The position numbers and the translations under genes were made by a program. DNA of 64,000 nucleotides. Source: Sunxiuqinia sp963678245. GTDB lineage: Bacteria; Bacteroidota; Bacteroidia; Bacteroidales; Prolixibacteraceae. The notes under the pieces are model-generated. The model was not told the origin of the DNA, made no database searches, and saw nothing but the letters and a program-made list of their open reading frames with translations. Positions 25,586 through 34,267 of this stretch are shown piece after piece (positions within the stretch are counted from its first letter, which is position 1; each line of letters opens with the position of its first letter). Location: contig OZ223307.1 in the NCBI GenBank assembly GCA_965140765.1, forward strand, positions 564,123-628,122. The letters run 5' to 3'.

Positions 25586-26452
25586 ATGAATTTAAAAAAT
25601 TCAAATCAGCAAATTGTTCATCACCTACTACGTCTTGCATGTTTTGCTTTATTGGCAGGGCGGGCATGGCAACATCTGTTTTGGGATGCACCTTTTAGAG
25701 CTTTGTTGTGGGATAAAGAACTAATGGAAAGCCTGGTGTTGTTCTTTCGTGGCGGCACCTGGCAAGAATATGTTACCAGTGCTGGAGCTGACCATTTTAT
25801 TCAAACAAGCAAGGTCATTTTTGGTATTTTTTATGCTATTATGGCTCTACTCACACTGGTTGTTCGCAGCCGGCAACTGGCAAAGTTTACACCACTTTAT
25901 ATTCTCTCTTCGGTTGCACTGGCTTTTCTGGCGCTTTTGTATTCTAAAGAGAAATTTTTTCATGCCGGACAATTTTTTGAATACACTATCCAGTTTTTGC
26001 TCCCTTTGTTTTTTTGTTACGGATTATCAAATCGGATAGAGAAGAAAAAGCTACTTCTGCTGATGAAAATCGCAATCGCCTTTACTTTTTCTGCGCACGG
26101 TTTATATGCTATCGGTTTTTATCCACAACCCGGTGTATATATCGACATGATAATCAACATTTTGCATCTCCGAGAAGCCACAGCAAAAGACTTTTTAGTT
26201 GTTGCCGGAGTACTTGATTTTGTCATTGCAGTTACCATCTTCATTCCCCGAATAGCAAAGTATTTTCTTCTTTACGCTGCGATATGGGGTGGCTTAACAG
26301 CCTTTGCAAGAGGATGGGCCAACTTTTATTGGGCTTTCCCGCTTGATAGCTTGCACCAGAATTTATACGAAACCTTCTATCGCCTGCCCCATATGTTAAT
26401 TCCTCTGGCTGCGGTGCTCATGCTATACCCCACAGTAAAAAAGCAATCCTGA
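25586..26452 (+). CDS. Polytopic inner-membrane protein of unknown function
   Basis: A 288-residue protein when started at ATG 25586 (MNLKNSNQQIVHHLLRLACF). The frame is open to 25544, but the extra MLFFSINHRENRQP looks unlike an N-terminus. About seven or eight membrane segments are visible, including LLRLACFALLAGRAW, VIFGIFYAIMALLTLVV, LYILSSVALAFLALLY, YTIQFLLPLFFCYGL, LLMKIAIAFTFSAHGLYAIGF, FLVVAGVLDFVIAVTIF, LLYAAIWGGLTAFARGW and LIPLAAVLMLY. No transporter or enzyme motif is recognised. It resembles DoxX-like or uncharacterised membrane proteins only in general layout. It is transcribed alone toward metK. Confidence 0.7.
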   Translation: MNLKNSNQQIVHHLLRLACFALLAGRAWQHLFWDAPFRALLWDKELMESLVLFFRGGTWQEYVTSAGADHFIQTSKVIFGIFYAIMALLTLVVRSRQLAKFTPLYILSSVALAFLALLYSKEKFFHAGQFFEYTIQFLLPLFFCYGLSNRIEKKKLLLLMKIAIAFTFSAHGLYAIGFYPQPGVYIDMIINILHLREATAKDFLVVAGVLDFVIAVTIFIPRIAKYFLLYAAIWGGLTAFARGWANFYWAFPLDSLHQNLYETFYRLPHMLIPLAAVLMLYPTVKKQS

Positions 26453-26604
26453 TTTTTCCAACAGCAATTGCGGCAGAAAACTTTCCCCCTGTATCAGATT
26501 AACCACGAACCTCTACGCCTTCGATTCTAAAAAAATGTGGGTTACAACTCAGACTCTCCCTTCAGGCAGAGAATAGCTCGAGCAGCATACTATATCGAGC
26601 TTGT

Positions 26605-26635
26605 TTTGTATCCGAAAAAAAAGATTGTACATTTG
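26605..26635 (+). promoter_or_regulatory. metK promoter
   Basis: TTTG (26605-26608), 19 bases, then TACATTTG (26628-26635): an ideal Bacteroidota promoter. Transcription would begin near 26642, immediately 5' of the SAM-II riboswitch. The rest of the gap 26453-26604 shows nothing else. Confidence 0.8.
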
Positions 26636-26646
26636 TAGCCAACCTA

Positions 26647-26699
26647 GTGGAAAGATTTGAGATTGATTGCAACCACGTTAAAAAAATGCTAAAGCAATC
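26647..26699 (+). promoter_or_regulatory. SAM-II (SAM-alpha) riboswitch upstream of metK
   Basis: The sequence carries the SAM-II signature in order: GTGG (26647-26650), GATTTG (26654-26659), TTGCA (26667-26671), CCACGTTAAA (26673-26682), GCTAAA (26688-26693). Stem P1 is GTGG/CCAC. The pseudoknot stem is GATTG (26661-26665) with CAATC (26695-26699). This matches the class that binds S-adenosylmethionine and shuts off met genes in alpha-proteobacteria and some Bacteroidota. A competing hairpin AAAGC-AATC-GCTTT (26691-26704) overlaps the 3' pseudoknot strand and could be the SAM-free form. The switch ends about 108 bases before the metK ATG. Confidence 0.85.
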
Positions 26700-26806
26700 G
26701 CTTTAACACGACCGCATTCATTCAATCTCCATCTTATTTCACAGGTAATTATTAGCCCGGCGATTTTGACTGAGCTTACAATTGTTTATTTAATAGACTT
26801 AAAAAT

Positions 26807-28060
26807 ATGAGTTATTTATTTACGAGTGAATCGGTATCCGAGGGACACCCGGACAAAGTTTCTGACCAAATTTCAGACGCCTTGTTGGATGAATTTCTGG
26901 CTTTTGATCCGGATTCTAAAGTGGCCATCGAAACCCTGGTAACGACCGGACAGGTGGTTTTGGCCGGTGAAGTTAAATCGAAAACCTATGTTGACGTGCA
27001 GGAAACTGCCCGCAAAGTGATTAACCAGATTGGTTACACCAAGGCCGCTTATCGCTTCGATGGGGACTCGTGCGGAGTGTTAACTGCAATACATGAGCAA
27101 AGTCCGGATATTAACCGAGGAGTTGATAAAACAGACAAGATGGATCAGGGAGCTGGCGACCAGGGCATGATGTTTGGTTATGCCAGCAAAGAAACAGACG
27201 ATTACATGCCGCTTGCACTGGAGCTTTCACACCGCATTTTGAAGGAATTGGCTGCTGTTCGCCGCAACGGAAAGGATATGACCTATTTGCGACCCGATTC
27301 AAAATCGCAGGTCACCATCGAATACAACGATGATAACTCACCAAAACGGGTGGATACCATCGTCGTTTCAACTCAGCATGATGAGTTCGACGATGACGAA
27401 CCAATGTTGGCAAAAATCAAGGAAGATGTGATCAGCATCCTGATGCCGCGTGTAATTGCTCAATTGCCTGAGCGGGTGAAAGCACTGTTTGGCAACGACA
27501 TTATTTATCATGTCAACCCAACCGGTAAGTTCGTAATCGGAGGGCCTCATGGCGATACCGGACTAACCGGACGCAAAATCATAGTGGATACTTATGGTGG
27601 TAAAGGAGCACACGGTGGTGGTGCTTTCTCAGGTAAAGATCCCTCTAAAGTTGACCGTTCAGCAGCTTATGCTTCGCGCCATATGGCTAAAAACCTGGTA
27701 GCAGCAGGGGTTGCCGATGAGATTTTGGTTCAGCTGGCCTATGCGATTGGAGTGGCTCATCCGGTAGGGATTTTTGTGAATACCTACGGAACAGCCAATG
27801 TGAAAATAGATGATGGTACCATTGCCCAAAAGGTAAAGGAAATCTTTGACCTGCGACCTGCAGCCATCGAGGAACGTTTGAAATTGCGTAACCCGATTTA
27901 TCAGGAAACAGCAGCATATGGACATATGGGACGTACTCCTGAAATTAAAGTGAAAACATTTGAGTCTCCATATTTAGGAAAAATCGAGAAGAAAGTAGAA
28001 CTATTTACCTGGGAAAAACTCGACTATGTTGATCAGATAAAGGCTAGTTTTGGTATCTAG
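26807..28060 (+). CDS. metK: S-adenosylmethionine synthetase
   Basis: A 417-residue methionine adenosyltransferase that makes SAM from methionine and ATP in the cytoplasm. The ATP and Met-binding N-terminus YLFTSESVSEGHPDKVSDQ (with H14, D16, K17), the signature GAGDQGMMFGYA, the P-loop-like GGPHGDTGLTGRKI and the lysine-rich GGGAFSGKDPSKVDRS are all intact. The length is slightly above the E. coli enzyme because of an insertion around residues 195-230, common in Bacteroidota. The gene is transcribed from its own promoter through a SAM-II riboswitch, so its product feeds back on it. A strong terminator follows 20 bases after the stop. Confidence 0.98.
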   Translation: MSYLFTSESVSEGHPDKVSDQISDALLDEFLAFDPDSKVAIETLVTTGQVVLAGEVKSKTYVDVQETARKVINQIGYTKAAYRFDGDSCGVLTAIHEQSPDINRGVDKTDKMDQGAGDQGMMFGYASKETDDYMPLALELSHRILKELAAVRRNGKDMTYLRPDSKSQVTIEYNDDNSPKRVDTIVVSTQHDEFDDDEPMLAKIKEDVISILMPRVIAQLPERVKALFGNDIIYHVNPTGKFVIGGPHGDTGLTGRKIIVDTYGGKGAHGGGAFSGKDPSKVDRSAAYASRHMAKNLVAAGVADEILVQLAYAIGVAHPVGIFVNTYGTANVKIDDGTIAQKVKEIFDLRPAAIEERLKLRNPIYQETAAYGHMGRTPEIKVKTFESPYLGKIEKKVELFTWEKLDYVDQIKASFGI

Positions 28061-28080
28061 CAAATCGAATAATAAAAGAA

Positions 28081-28111
28081 AATCCGGGCTGATATCAGCC
28101 CGGATTTTTTT
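28081..28111. terminator. Bidirectional terminator between metK and the GT39-MORN gene
   Basis: AATCCGGGCTG-ATAT-CAGCCCGGATT is a perfect 11-bp stem with a 4-base loop, followed by a T-run (TTTTTT) on the plus strand and preceded by A residues. It lies between the two converging genes. Confidence 0.9.
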
Positions 28112-28161
28112 AGCTATTTAATGTCCCCATATCGTTTTAGACGAGGAAGAACGAATTTGTC

Positions 28162-30021
28162 TTATTTCTGGTTGATATTCCGTATTTTCTGATTGTTCTC
28201 AAAAATACTCTGTTCTATTATTTTACCATCTTTCGACTTTAAAGTAGTGGCCCCATCCAGCGTGTCATTCACCCAGGTTCCTTCAAGTTGATTCCCGTTT
28301 GGGTAGAAAAGTATACCCTCGCCGTTTCTCATGTTATTTTTAAACTCTCCAACAAATCGTTGTCCATTGTCCCAGGCAAAAGTCCCTTTGCCTTCTCTTT
28401 TGTCATCTTTCCACTCGCCCCAATAGCCTTGGTCTGGTTGAAATTTCATCAAATAAGTATCCGGATTTTTCACTTGTTTGATAACTCTAAATTTCAACGG
28501 GTATTTTTTTATCGCCGGAAGCAAGTAGCGTCCTGTTGAAGAATAGCCGAGTTGATCTAAAATGACATAGTCGGTACCTTTACTTTTCAAATATTCAATT
28601 TGCTCCTCGGTGTCTAGCGTGTTTTTGTAGCCAGTAACATATTTGTTCGAAAAAAGAAAAAACAACTGTCCTTTACGACAGCAGGTTACCGCACTATCTG
28701 GTGCATTTGCTTTAATCCATTCGGCAAGTTCAAAATAGTTTTTATACTTGTCTGGATATGTGCTTTCAGCTTTCTTTTCCAATAAATCAACAGCTTTTGA
28801 AGCATATGAACTACTACTAATCAGAACAAGAATAACAACCGCTATTTGGACTACCTGTGGTTTCTTCAGTTTTAAAATTCTTTGAGCTGTTAGTGTCAAC
28901 AATTCAATGATGCCATGAATAAATAAAAAGGTAAACAGAGGAATTAGTGGAAGCATAAACCGAACCCCGTACCAAACTTCTGGCCACAAAAGTAAGATTC
29001 CAAAGTAGGAAGCAAGATAGAAGAAAATGAGGTTAAAGTACTTCTTCGTTCGAAAAAGGCCAAATAGCATAATGGCAACTATGGCAAGTCCGATTACCCA
29101 TTCGGTGCTTGAAATGGCTTCTTTGTAGTTTGCATTTGGTATAAAGTTGAATGTCCCTGATGGAACTTCACGTGTGATATAGCGCTCCAGATTGTGCCAG
29201 AATCTTGTGAACCAATCTCCAAATTCCATTTGTCCGAGCTCCGGGCGATAAGGGTTCTTCCGAATTAATTGTTTCACATAGGCATTGCCGCCTAGCTCTT
29301 TGTTTCTAAGATACCAAGGAAAAATAGCCAGAAAAAAACTACCAATAAGTGTTGCAATATAGGCCCATTTCTTTTTAAAGGCCAAATATGCAACAATACC
29401 AATTACCAACGCTAAACCAGTTGATCGAATATAATACGTGATAGCAATAGTGACCAAAAGCAGCGGAAATAAAGGATTCTTATAAAATACTTTATTCAGA
29501 TTGAGTTTTGTAACCAGCCAAATTGAAAGTAGTGAAAAGAACAGAAAGGGAATCTCACTCATCATGATAACCGAATAGCTCAACAGGTGATAATTCAATA
29601 AGGAAATTAAGCTGGTGATAAAGGCAACATGAATACTGCCTGAAAGCTCATACAGTATTAAAAATAGCAGTCCGATTGATGCAAGCAGAAAGAAACCGTT
29701 TACTTTCTTAATAAATAGAATATCGTTGGTAAAAATGGTTGATACCGCTGCAATAACTGCTGGATAACCCGGTGGGAAATGGTTGTGTGCTACTTTCTCT
29801 TTGGTATGAATATTGGTAAAGCCTTGTCCGCTTTCGATTGCGTTACCTAAAATATAGTACGCAGCATTATCTCCTCCAAGATTAATTTTTTTATCAAAAA
29901 TACGATCGTAAGTTTTGAAAAAAGATACTGCGAGTATCAAAACGTAGACAATTACGAAGACTTTGTCCAAAACTTTTTTGTCAATCTTATTTTTCTTTTT
30001 GGTTTTAACGGATTTTGACAT
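28162..30021 (-). CDS. GT39/ArnT-type membrane glycosyltransferase with C-terminal MORN repeats
   Basis: A 619-residue protein started at ATG 30019-30021 (MSKSVKTKKKNKIDKKVLDK); the frame is open to 30087 but the longer N-terminus is unlikely. After a basic cytoplasmic tail and one membrane segment come LGGDNAAYYILGNAIESGQG, with the acidic first-loop motif of GT-C enzymes, and FPPGYPAVIAA. About ten more membrane helices follow to residue 400, then a periplasmic C-terminal domain. Unusually, residues about 530-600 are three MORN-type repeats (YWGEWKDDKREGKGTFAW, FVGEFKNNMRNGEGILFY, LEGTWVNDTLDGATTL). The PMT_2 family transfers sugars from polyprenyl-phosphate donors. The MORN tail could bind the substrate or membrane lipid. 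It stands alone, divergent from the radical SAM gene. Confidence 0.85.
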   Translation of the reverse strand: MSKSVKTKKKNKIDKKVLDKVFVIVYVLILAVSFFKTYDRIFDKKINLGGDNAAYYILGNAIESGQGFTNIHTKEKVAHNHFPPGYPAVIAAVSTIFTNDILFIKKVNGFFLLASIGLLFLILYELSGSIHVAFITSLISLLNYHLLSYSVIMMSEIPFLFFSLLSIWLVTKLNLNKVFYKNPLFPLLLVTIAITYYIRSTGLALVIGIVAYLAFKKKWAYIATLIGSFFLAIFPWYLRNKELGGNAYVKQLIRKNPYRPELGQMEFGDWFTRFWHNLERYITREVPSGTFNFIPNANYKEAISSTEWVIGLAIVAIMLFGLFRTKKYFNLIFFYLASYFGILLLWPEVWYGVRFMLPLIPLFTFLFIHGIIELLTLTAQRILKLKKPQVVQIAVVILVLISSSSYASKAVDLLEKKAESTYPDKYKNYFELAEWIKANAPDSAVTCCRKGQLFFLFSNKYVTGYKNTLDTEEQIEYLKSKGTDYVILDQLGYSSTGRYLLPAIKKYPLKFRVIKQVKNPDTYLMKFQPDQGYWGEWKDDKREGKGTFAWDNGQRFVGEFKNNMRNGEGILFYPNGNQLEGTWVNDTLDGATTLKSKDGKIIEQSIFENNQKIRNINQK

Positions 30022-30349
30022 GATTCGGATTAAATGTTGTTGATTCGAGCGTATTATGCTAAACTTGTTGCAAGTTATAAAAAACATTTCAGATCGAATA
30101 TAAAATTAATAGCTACAAGCATGTCGTTTATTCTATTATAACAGTAGCCTTTTTATATTCGAGTTTAGCAAAAAACGAGCATCGTAAAGCAAAACTGGCT
30201 AGCCACAAAGGACGACTATTATGCAAGAAACAAGGGTGCTAAGATTATTTTAATAAAATGATCCAACATGACTTTTATTTGGGTTCAATTCTTTGGGCAA
30301 GATTTCAAACCCTAACTTTAAATCCGTATTTTCGCAGAAAAAGTACAGC
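30022..30349. other. Divergent intergenic region without a recognised element
   Basis: 328 bases between the GT39-MORN and radical SAM genes. An imperfect -7 box TATTTTCG is at 30327-30334, too near the radical SAM start to allow a long leader. No terminator or repeat of the interspersed family is seen. Confidence 0.5.
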
Positions 30350-31129
30350 ATGGCAACCTTTCTGTTTGATAAAGTTATTTTTGGTCCGGTAAAAAGTCGC
30401 CGGTTAGGGGTTTCGCTTGGCATAAACCTGCTTCCTACCGACAGCAAAGTGTGCTCGTTCGATTGCATTTACTGCGAATGTGGCTGGAACCCCGAAAAGC
30501 GCGAGAAGAAAGCCGAATTACCAAGCCGCGAGTTGGTTGCCGACCGTTTGGAACAAAAGCTGAAAAGCATGCTAAAGGAAGGGCAATTGCCCGATGTAAT
30601 TACTTTTGCTGGAAATGGTGAGCCCACACTTCACACCAAGTTCCCGGAGATTATCGACGATACCATAGCCTTGCGCAATCAGTTTGCTCCCAACTGCCGC
30701 ATTGCAGTACTTTCCAATTCTACCATGATTCACCGGGAGCCCGTGTTTCAAGCCCTGCTGAAAATAAAAGACAACATCCTGAAACTGGATTCGGCGATTC
30801 CGGAAACCATTGAATTACTCGACTGCCCGGCTGGCAACTTTGATCTTGAGCGAACCATCGAACAACTGAAAAGATTTGGGCAGCATGCCATCATTCAAAC
30901 CATGTTTTTGCGAGGAACATTCAAAGGACAAACAGTCGACAACACCACCGAGAAAGAATTGTCGGCCTGGCTAAAAACACTGAAAAACATTCAACCCAAA
31001 CAGGTTATGATTTATACCATTGCCCGCGATACGCCCACTGAAGGATTGGAAAAAATATCGTTGGAAAAACTGAATCAAATTGCCAGCCGTGTGAAAGCAG
31101 TTGGACTTACGGTTCAAGTTTCGGGTTAA
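30350..31129 (+). CDS. Radical SAM protein, COG0731-like
   Basis: A 259-residue radical SAM enzyme started at the ATG at 30350 (MATFLFDKVIFGPVKSRRLG); the frame is open to 30293, but homologues begin at this Met. The 4Fe-4S ligands are C35, C39 and C42 (CSFDCIYC). The SAM-binding GNGEPT motif is in DVITFAGNGEPTLH. Further family stretches are IAVLSNSTMI, KLDSAIPETIELLD and QTMFLRG. This group resembles the Fe-S oxidoreductases of COG0731, related to the wyosine-forming TYW1 core, but the substrate of the bacterial members is unknown. It stands alone. Confidence 0.87.
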   Translation: MATFLFDKVIFGPVKSRRLGVSLGINLLPTDSKVCSFDCIYCECGWNPEKREKKAELPSRELVADRLEQKLKSMLKEGQLPDVITFAGNGEPTLHTKFPEIIDDTIALRNQFAPNCRIAVLSNSTMIHREPVFQALLKIKDNILKLDSAIPETIELLDCPAGNFDLERTIEQLKRFGQHAIIQTMFLRGTFKGQTVDNTTEKELSAWLKTLKNIQPKQVMIYTIARDTPTEGLEKISLEKLNQIASRVKAVGLTVQVSG

Positions 31130-31338
31130 GAATATAAGATGATATCGTTCCCCGACTTCACCTCATCGAATAGCCCGACACCAAACACATTCGTCTAGCT
31201 CAGCATAAGTAAAGATCATTTGGGAGCGATTTAATGCAACTTTAAAACATGAATTTCGTCTTTTTTTAAGCTTTTTATTTGTAATAATTTCGTCAGATAA
31301 ATACTTATTGTATTAGAAATTTAACAACTTTTAGCCAT

Positions 31339-33231
31339 ATGAAAAGAATTAACTTGAGAACAGCACTGTTTTTTGCAGCGGTATTGGTTGTTGTAGCAAG
31401 CGCCAGCAGCTATGCACAGAAAACCCGCGATAAAATCGCCGACAAATACAAATGGAGTTTAACCGACCTTTTTGAATCAGACGGGGCCTGGAGAGCAGCG
31501 GTTGAAGATTTGACCCAAAACCTAGATGAGGTCGAGAAATTTAAAGGAACAATTACGCAATCGCCTGAAAACCTGTTAAAAGTTCTAACATTTAACAGCG
31601 AGCTTTCAAAAGAGGCTTCAAAAATTTACCTCTATGCCGGGATGAATTCTGACTTGGATATGCGCGACATGAAGTACAACGGCATGAAACAGGAATTGCA
31701 GTCCATGTTTTCCACCTTTGGCGCAAAAGCAGCTTTCATCGAACCGGAGATTTTAGAAACCAATTGGGAAACCATTGATGCCTATATCAAATCGGAGCCT
31801 AAACTGGAAGTGTATCGCATGCCTTTGGAAAATATGTTCCGAACCAAAGCGCACTCACTGAGTGAAAAAGAAGAACGCATCATGGCACTTTCAGGAACAG
31901 TGACCTCGGTGCCACAAGCTGTTTTCGGAACCTTTTCGAATGCCGAAATGCCAAAACCGGAAGTAACACTTTCGGACGGAACGCAGTTGGAAATTGGAAG
32001 TGCAGAATACAGTCGTTACCGGGCTTCGGACAACCGAGCTGACCGCGAAATTGTATTTGATGCGTACTGGAACAACTTCGCCAGATTTCAAGGTACCTAC
32101 GGTGAAATTCTCAATGGAAACGTGAAAACTGATATTTTCAATGCACGGGCACGCCATTATGATTCATCGCTTGAAGCATCGCTTTATCCCAACAACATTT
32201 CGGTTGATGTTTATCATTCGTTGGTTGACAATGTGAATAAAAACCTGCCGGCTTTTCACCGTTACCTGAAAATCAAAAAACGAATGATGGATGTGGATAC
32301 GCTGAAGTACCTGGATTTATATGCACCGGTTGTCAACGACGTTGATTTAAACTACAGCTACGACGAAGGAACTGCTATTATTTTGGATGCTTTAAAACCA
32401 ATGGGTGACGAATACACCAATACCGTGAAAAAGGCAATCGACGAGCGCTGGATTGATGTTTATCCTACTCCAGGGAAGCGATCTGGAGCGTATTCAAATG
32501 GAGCTTTCTACGATGGACATCCTTTTATATTGCTGAACTACAACGACCTTTATGAAGATGTGAGCACCCTGGCACACGAGTTGGGACACACCATGCAGAG
32601 CTACTTTTCGAATAAAACACAACCATACCCTACGGCCGACTACACCACATTTGTTGCTGAAGTAGCTTCTACTTTCAACGAAGTCCTGCTGTTCAACTAC
32701 ATGATGAACAAAGTTGATGATGATGATGTTAAATTGTCTTTATTGATGAATTGGCTCGACCGGTTTAAAGGGACCTTATTCCGTCAAACTCAATTTGCTG
32801 AATTTGAATTGAAGATACACGAAGAAGGTGAAAAAGGGAAACCACTAACCGGAGAAACGTTTTCGGAAATTTATACCGATATTGTGAATCGATATTATGG
32901 GCACGAAGAGGAAGTTTGCTATGTAAACGACTATATCAATATGGAGTGGGCATTTATCCCTCATTTCTACTATAACTTTTACGTTTACCAATATAGCACC
33001 TCATTTACAGCTTCTATTTCGTTGGCTGAAAAAGTAATGAGTGGCGACAAGCAGGCCCTGAAAAATTACATGGAGTTCTTATCAGCCGGTGGATCGGACT
33101 ATCCAATCCAATTGCTGAAAAATGCTGGAGTTGACATGACCAGTAACGAACCATTCGACAAGGCCATTGCCGCCATGAACAAAGCAATGGATGAAATCGA
33201 GAAGATACTGGACAAGAAGGAGAAAGAGTAA
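31339..33231 (+). CDS. pepF: Secreted oligoendopeptidase F (M3B metallopeptidase)
   Basis: A 630-residue M3B peptidase with the zinc motif H413-E-L-G-H417 in LAHELGHTMQSYF, and the third ligand Glu in FVAEVASTFNEVLL. The N-terminal OligoF domain (LTDLFESDGAWRAAVEDL to about residue 200) precedes the catalytic domain. Unlike the cytoplasmic type enzyme it starts with an export signal, MKRINLRTALFFAAVLVVVASASSYA, so it probably cleaves oligopeptides of about 7-23 residues in the periplasm. It is full length, followed by a strong terminator, and lies 1.7 kb from a second M3 peptidase (Dcp type), which together would digest peptides to dipeptides. Confidence 0.94.
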   Translation: MKRINLRTALFFAAVLVVVASASSYAQKTRDKIADKYKWSLTDLFESDGAWRAAVEDLTQNLDEVEKFKGTITQSPENLLKVLTFNSELSKEASKIYLYAGMNSDLDMRDMKYNGMKQELQSMFSTFGAKAAFIEPEILETNWETIDAYIKSEPKLEVYRMPLENMFRTKAHSLSEKEERIMALSGTVTSVPQAVFGTFSNAEMPKPEVTLSDGTQLEIGSAEYSRYRASDNRADREIVFDAYWNNFARFQGTYGEILNGNVKTDIFNARARHYDSSLEASLYPNNISVDVYHSLVDNVNKNLPAFHRYLKIKKRMMDVDTLKYLDLYAPVVNDVDLNYSYDEGTAIILDALKPMGDEYTNTVKKAIDERWIDVYPTPGKRSGAYSNGAFYDGHPFILLNYNDLYEDVSTLAHELGHTMQSYFSNKTQPYPTADYTTFVAEVASTFNEVLLFNYMMNKVDDDDVKLSLLMNWLDRFKGTLFRQTQFAEFELKIHEEGEKGKPLTGETFSEIYTDIVNRYYGHEEEVCYVNDYINMEWAFIPHFYYNFYVYQYSTSFTASISLAEKVMSGDKQALKNYMEFLSAGGSDYPIQLLKNAGVDMTSNEPFDKAIAAMNKAMDEIEKILDKKEKE

Positions 33232-33253
33232 CTCAGTTACTGACTGTCCACTT

Positions 33254-33288
33254 AAGCCAGCTTTCCAATGGAAAGCTGGCTTTTTTCT
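33254..33288 (+). terminator. Terminator of pepF
   Basis: Perfect 13-bp stem AAGCCAGCTTTCC / GGAAAGCTGGCTT with a 3-base loop AAT, followed by TTTTTCTTTC. It lies 23 bases after the stop. Confidence 0.92.
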
Positions 33289-33455
33289 TTCTGAACTTTG
33301 CCGTTCATGAAATTCCCTTCATTTTTTAACCGTGGAATCCGATATAGAAATAACTTCCCAATGGAGTTCCACTTTATTAGCGAAAACTTATTCTAGCCGA
33401 CCAGTGTTTTTTCATGCTATTCTGGTAATTTAGCATCTGTAAAAAACGAAACAGA

Positions 33456-34067
33456 ATGTCAGACAATTTAGTTGCTTTTTCATTTAGTGTATTTACAGGC
33501 TTCTTTGCCATTATGAATCCCATTGCTAACACGCCGATCTTTCTTGGTCTTGTTGAAGCTGAAAATGAACAATCCAGAAAGAAAACAGCAAAAACAGCAT
33601 CCATTACGGCATTTCTAATTGTCGTTAGTTTTGTAATTCTTGGCAAGTATATTTTCGACTTATTTGGCATTACCATTCCTGCCTTTAAATTGACCGGGGG
33701 ACTGTTGCTCTTTTATGTGGGGTTTGACATGTTGCAGTCCAAGAAATCTCGAATTCACCATCAGGATCAGATTCCTCAGGGAAATGACGTGGCTGTATCC
33801 CCCTTGGCCATTCCCATTTTAGCAGGACCAGGAACTATTGTTACCGCCATGAATCATGTTACTGACGGCAATTATATCAACATGGCTATCGTCATCGCTA
33901 TCTTCGCGCTCATGATTTTTCTTACCTACCTGGCTTTCTCATTCAGCAACCTAATTGTTAAAAAACTTGGGCATAACTTAATCACAGTGGTTGGGAAAAT
34001 TATGGGCCTAATTTTAGCCATTATGGGAACCGGAATGGCCATCGAAGGCATTAAGCTGGCTTTCTAG
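33456..34067 (+). CDS. marC: MarC/UPF0056 family membrane protein
   Basis: A 203-residue inner-membrane protein with six helices. The MarC signatures are FFAIMNPIANTPIFLGL at the N-terminus, FGITIPAFKLTGGLLLFYVG, then PLAIPILAGPGTIVTAM, and a C-terminal IMGLILAIMGTGMAIEGIK. Despite its name the family is not shown to be involved in antibiotic resistance, and its substrate is unknown. The length is normal. It lies upstream of the flavin reductase gene, but a promoter in the 200-base gap between them argues for separate transcription. The symbol denotes family only. Confidence 0.9.
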   Translation: MSDNLVAFSFSVFTGFFAIMNPIANTPIFLGLVEAENEQSRKKTAKTASITAFLIVVSFVILGKYIFDLFGITIPAFKLTGGLLLFYVGFDMLQSKKSRIHHQDQIPQGNDVAVSPLAIPILAGPGTIVTAMNHVTDGNYINMAIVIAIFALMIFLTYLAFSFSNLIVKKLGHNLITVVGKIMGLILAIMGTGMAIEGIKLAF

Positions 34068-34209
34068 TCCATCTCAATTCCTGCATGAAGAAACGGAGAA
34101 TAGAAGAGTCTCGCTCCCTTGCTTCGAACTAAAAAAAGAATCCCCGTCTTGTTCGATTTTCCGAGTTTACAGCTCAAAGCTTTGTATTCGGTATCACCAG
34201 TACTTTTTT

Positions 34210-34217
34210 TACCTTTG
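34210..34217 (+). promoter_or_regulatory. -7 promoter element of the flavin reductase gene
   Basis: TACCTTTG matches TAnnTTTG exactly, 50 bases before the ATG. A TTTG at 34181-34184 is 25 bases upstream, somewhat farther than usual. Confidence 0.45.
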
Positions 34218-34267
34218 CCATTGGTGCGATCTCGAAAACCCGAAACTTATAACTCGAAACAAAAAGC

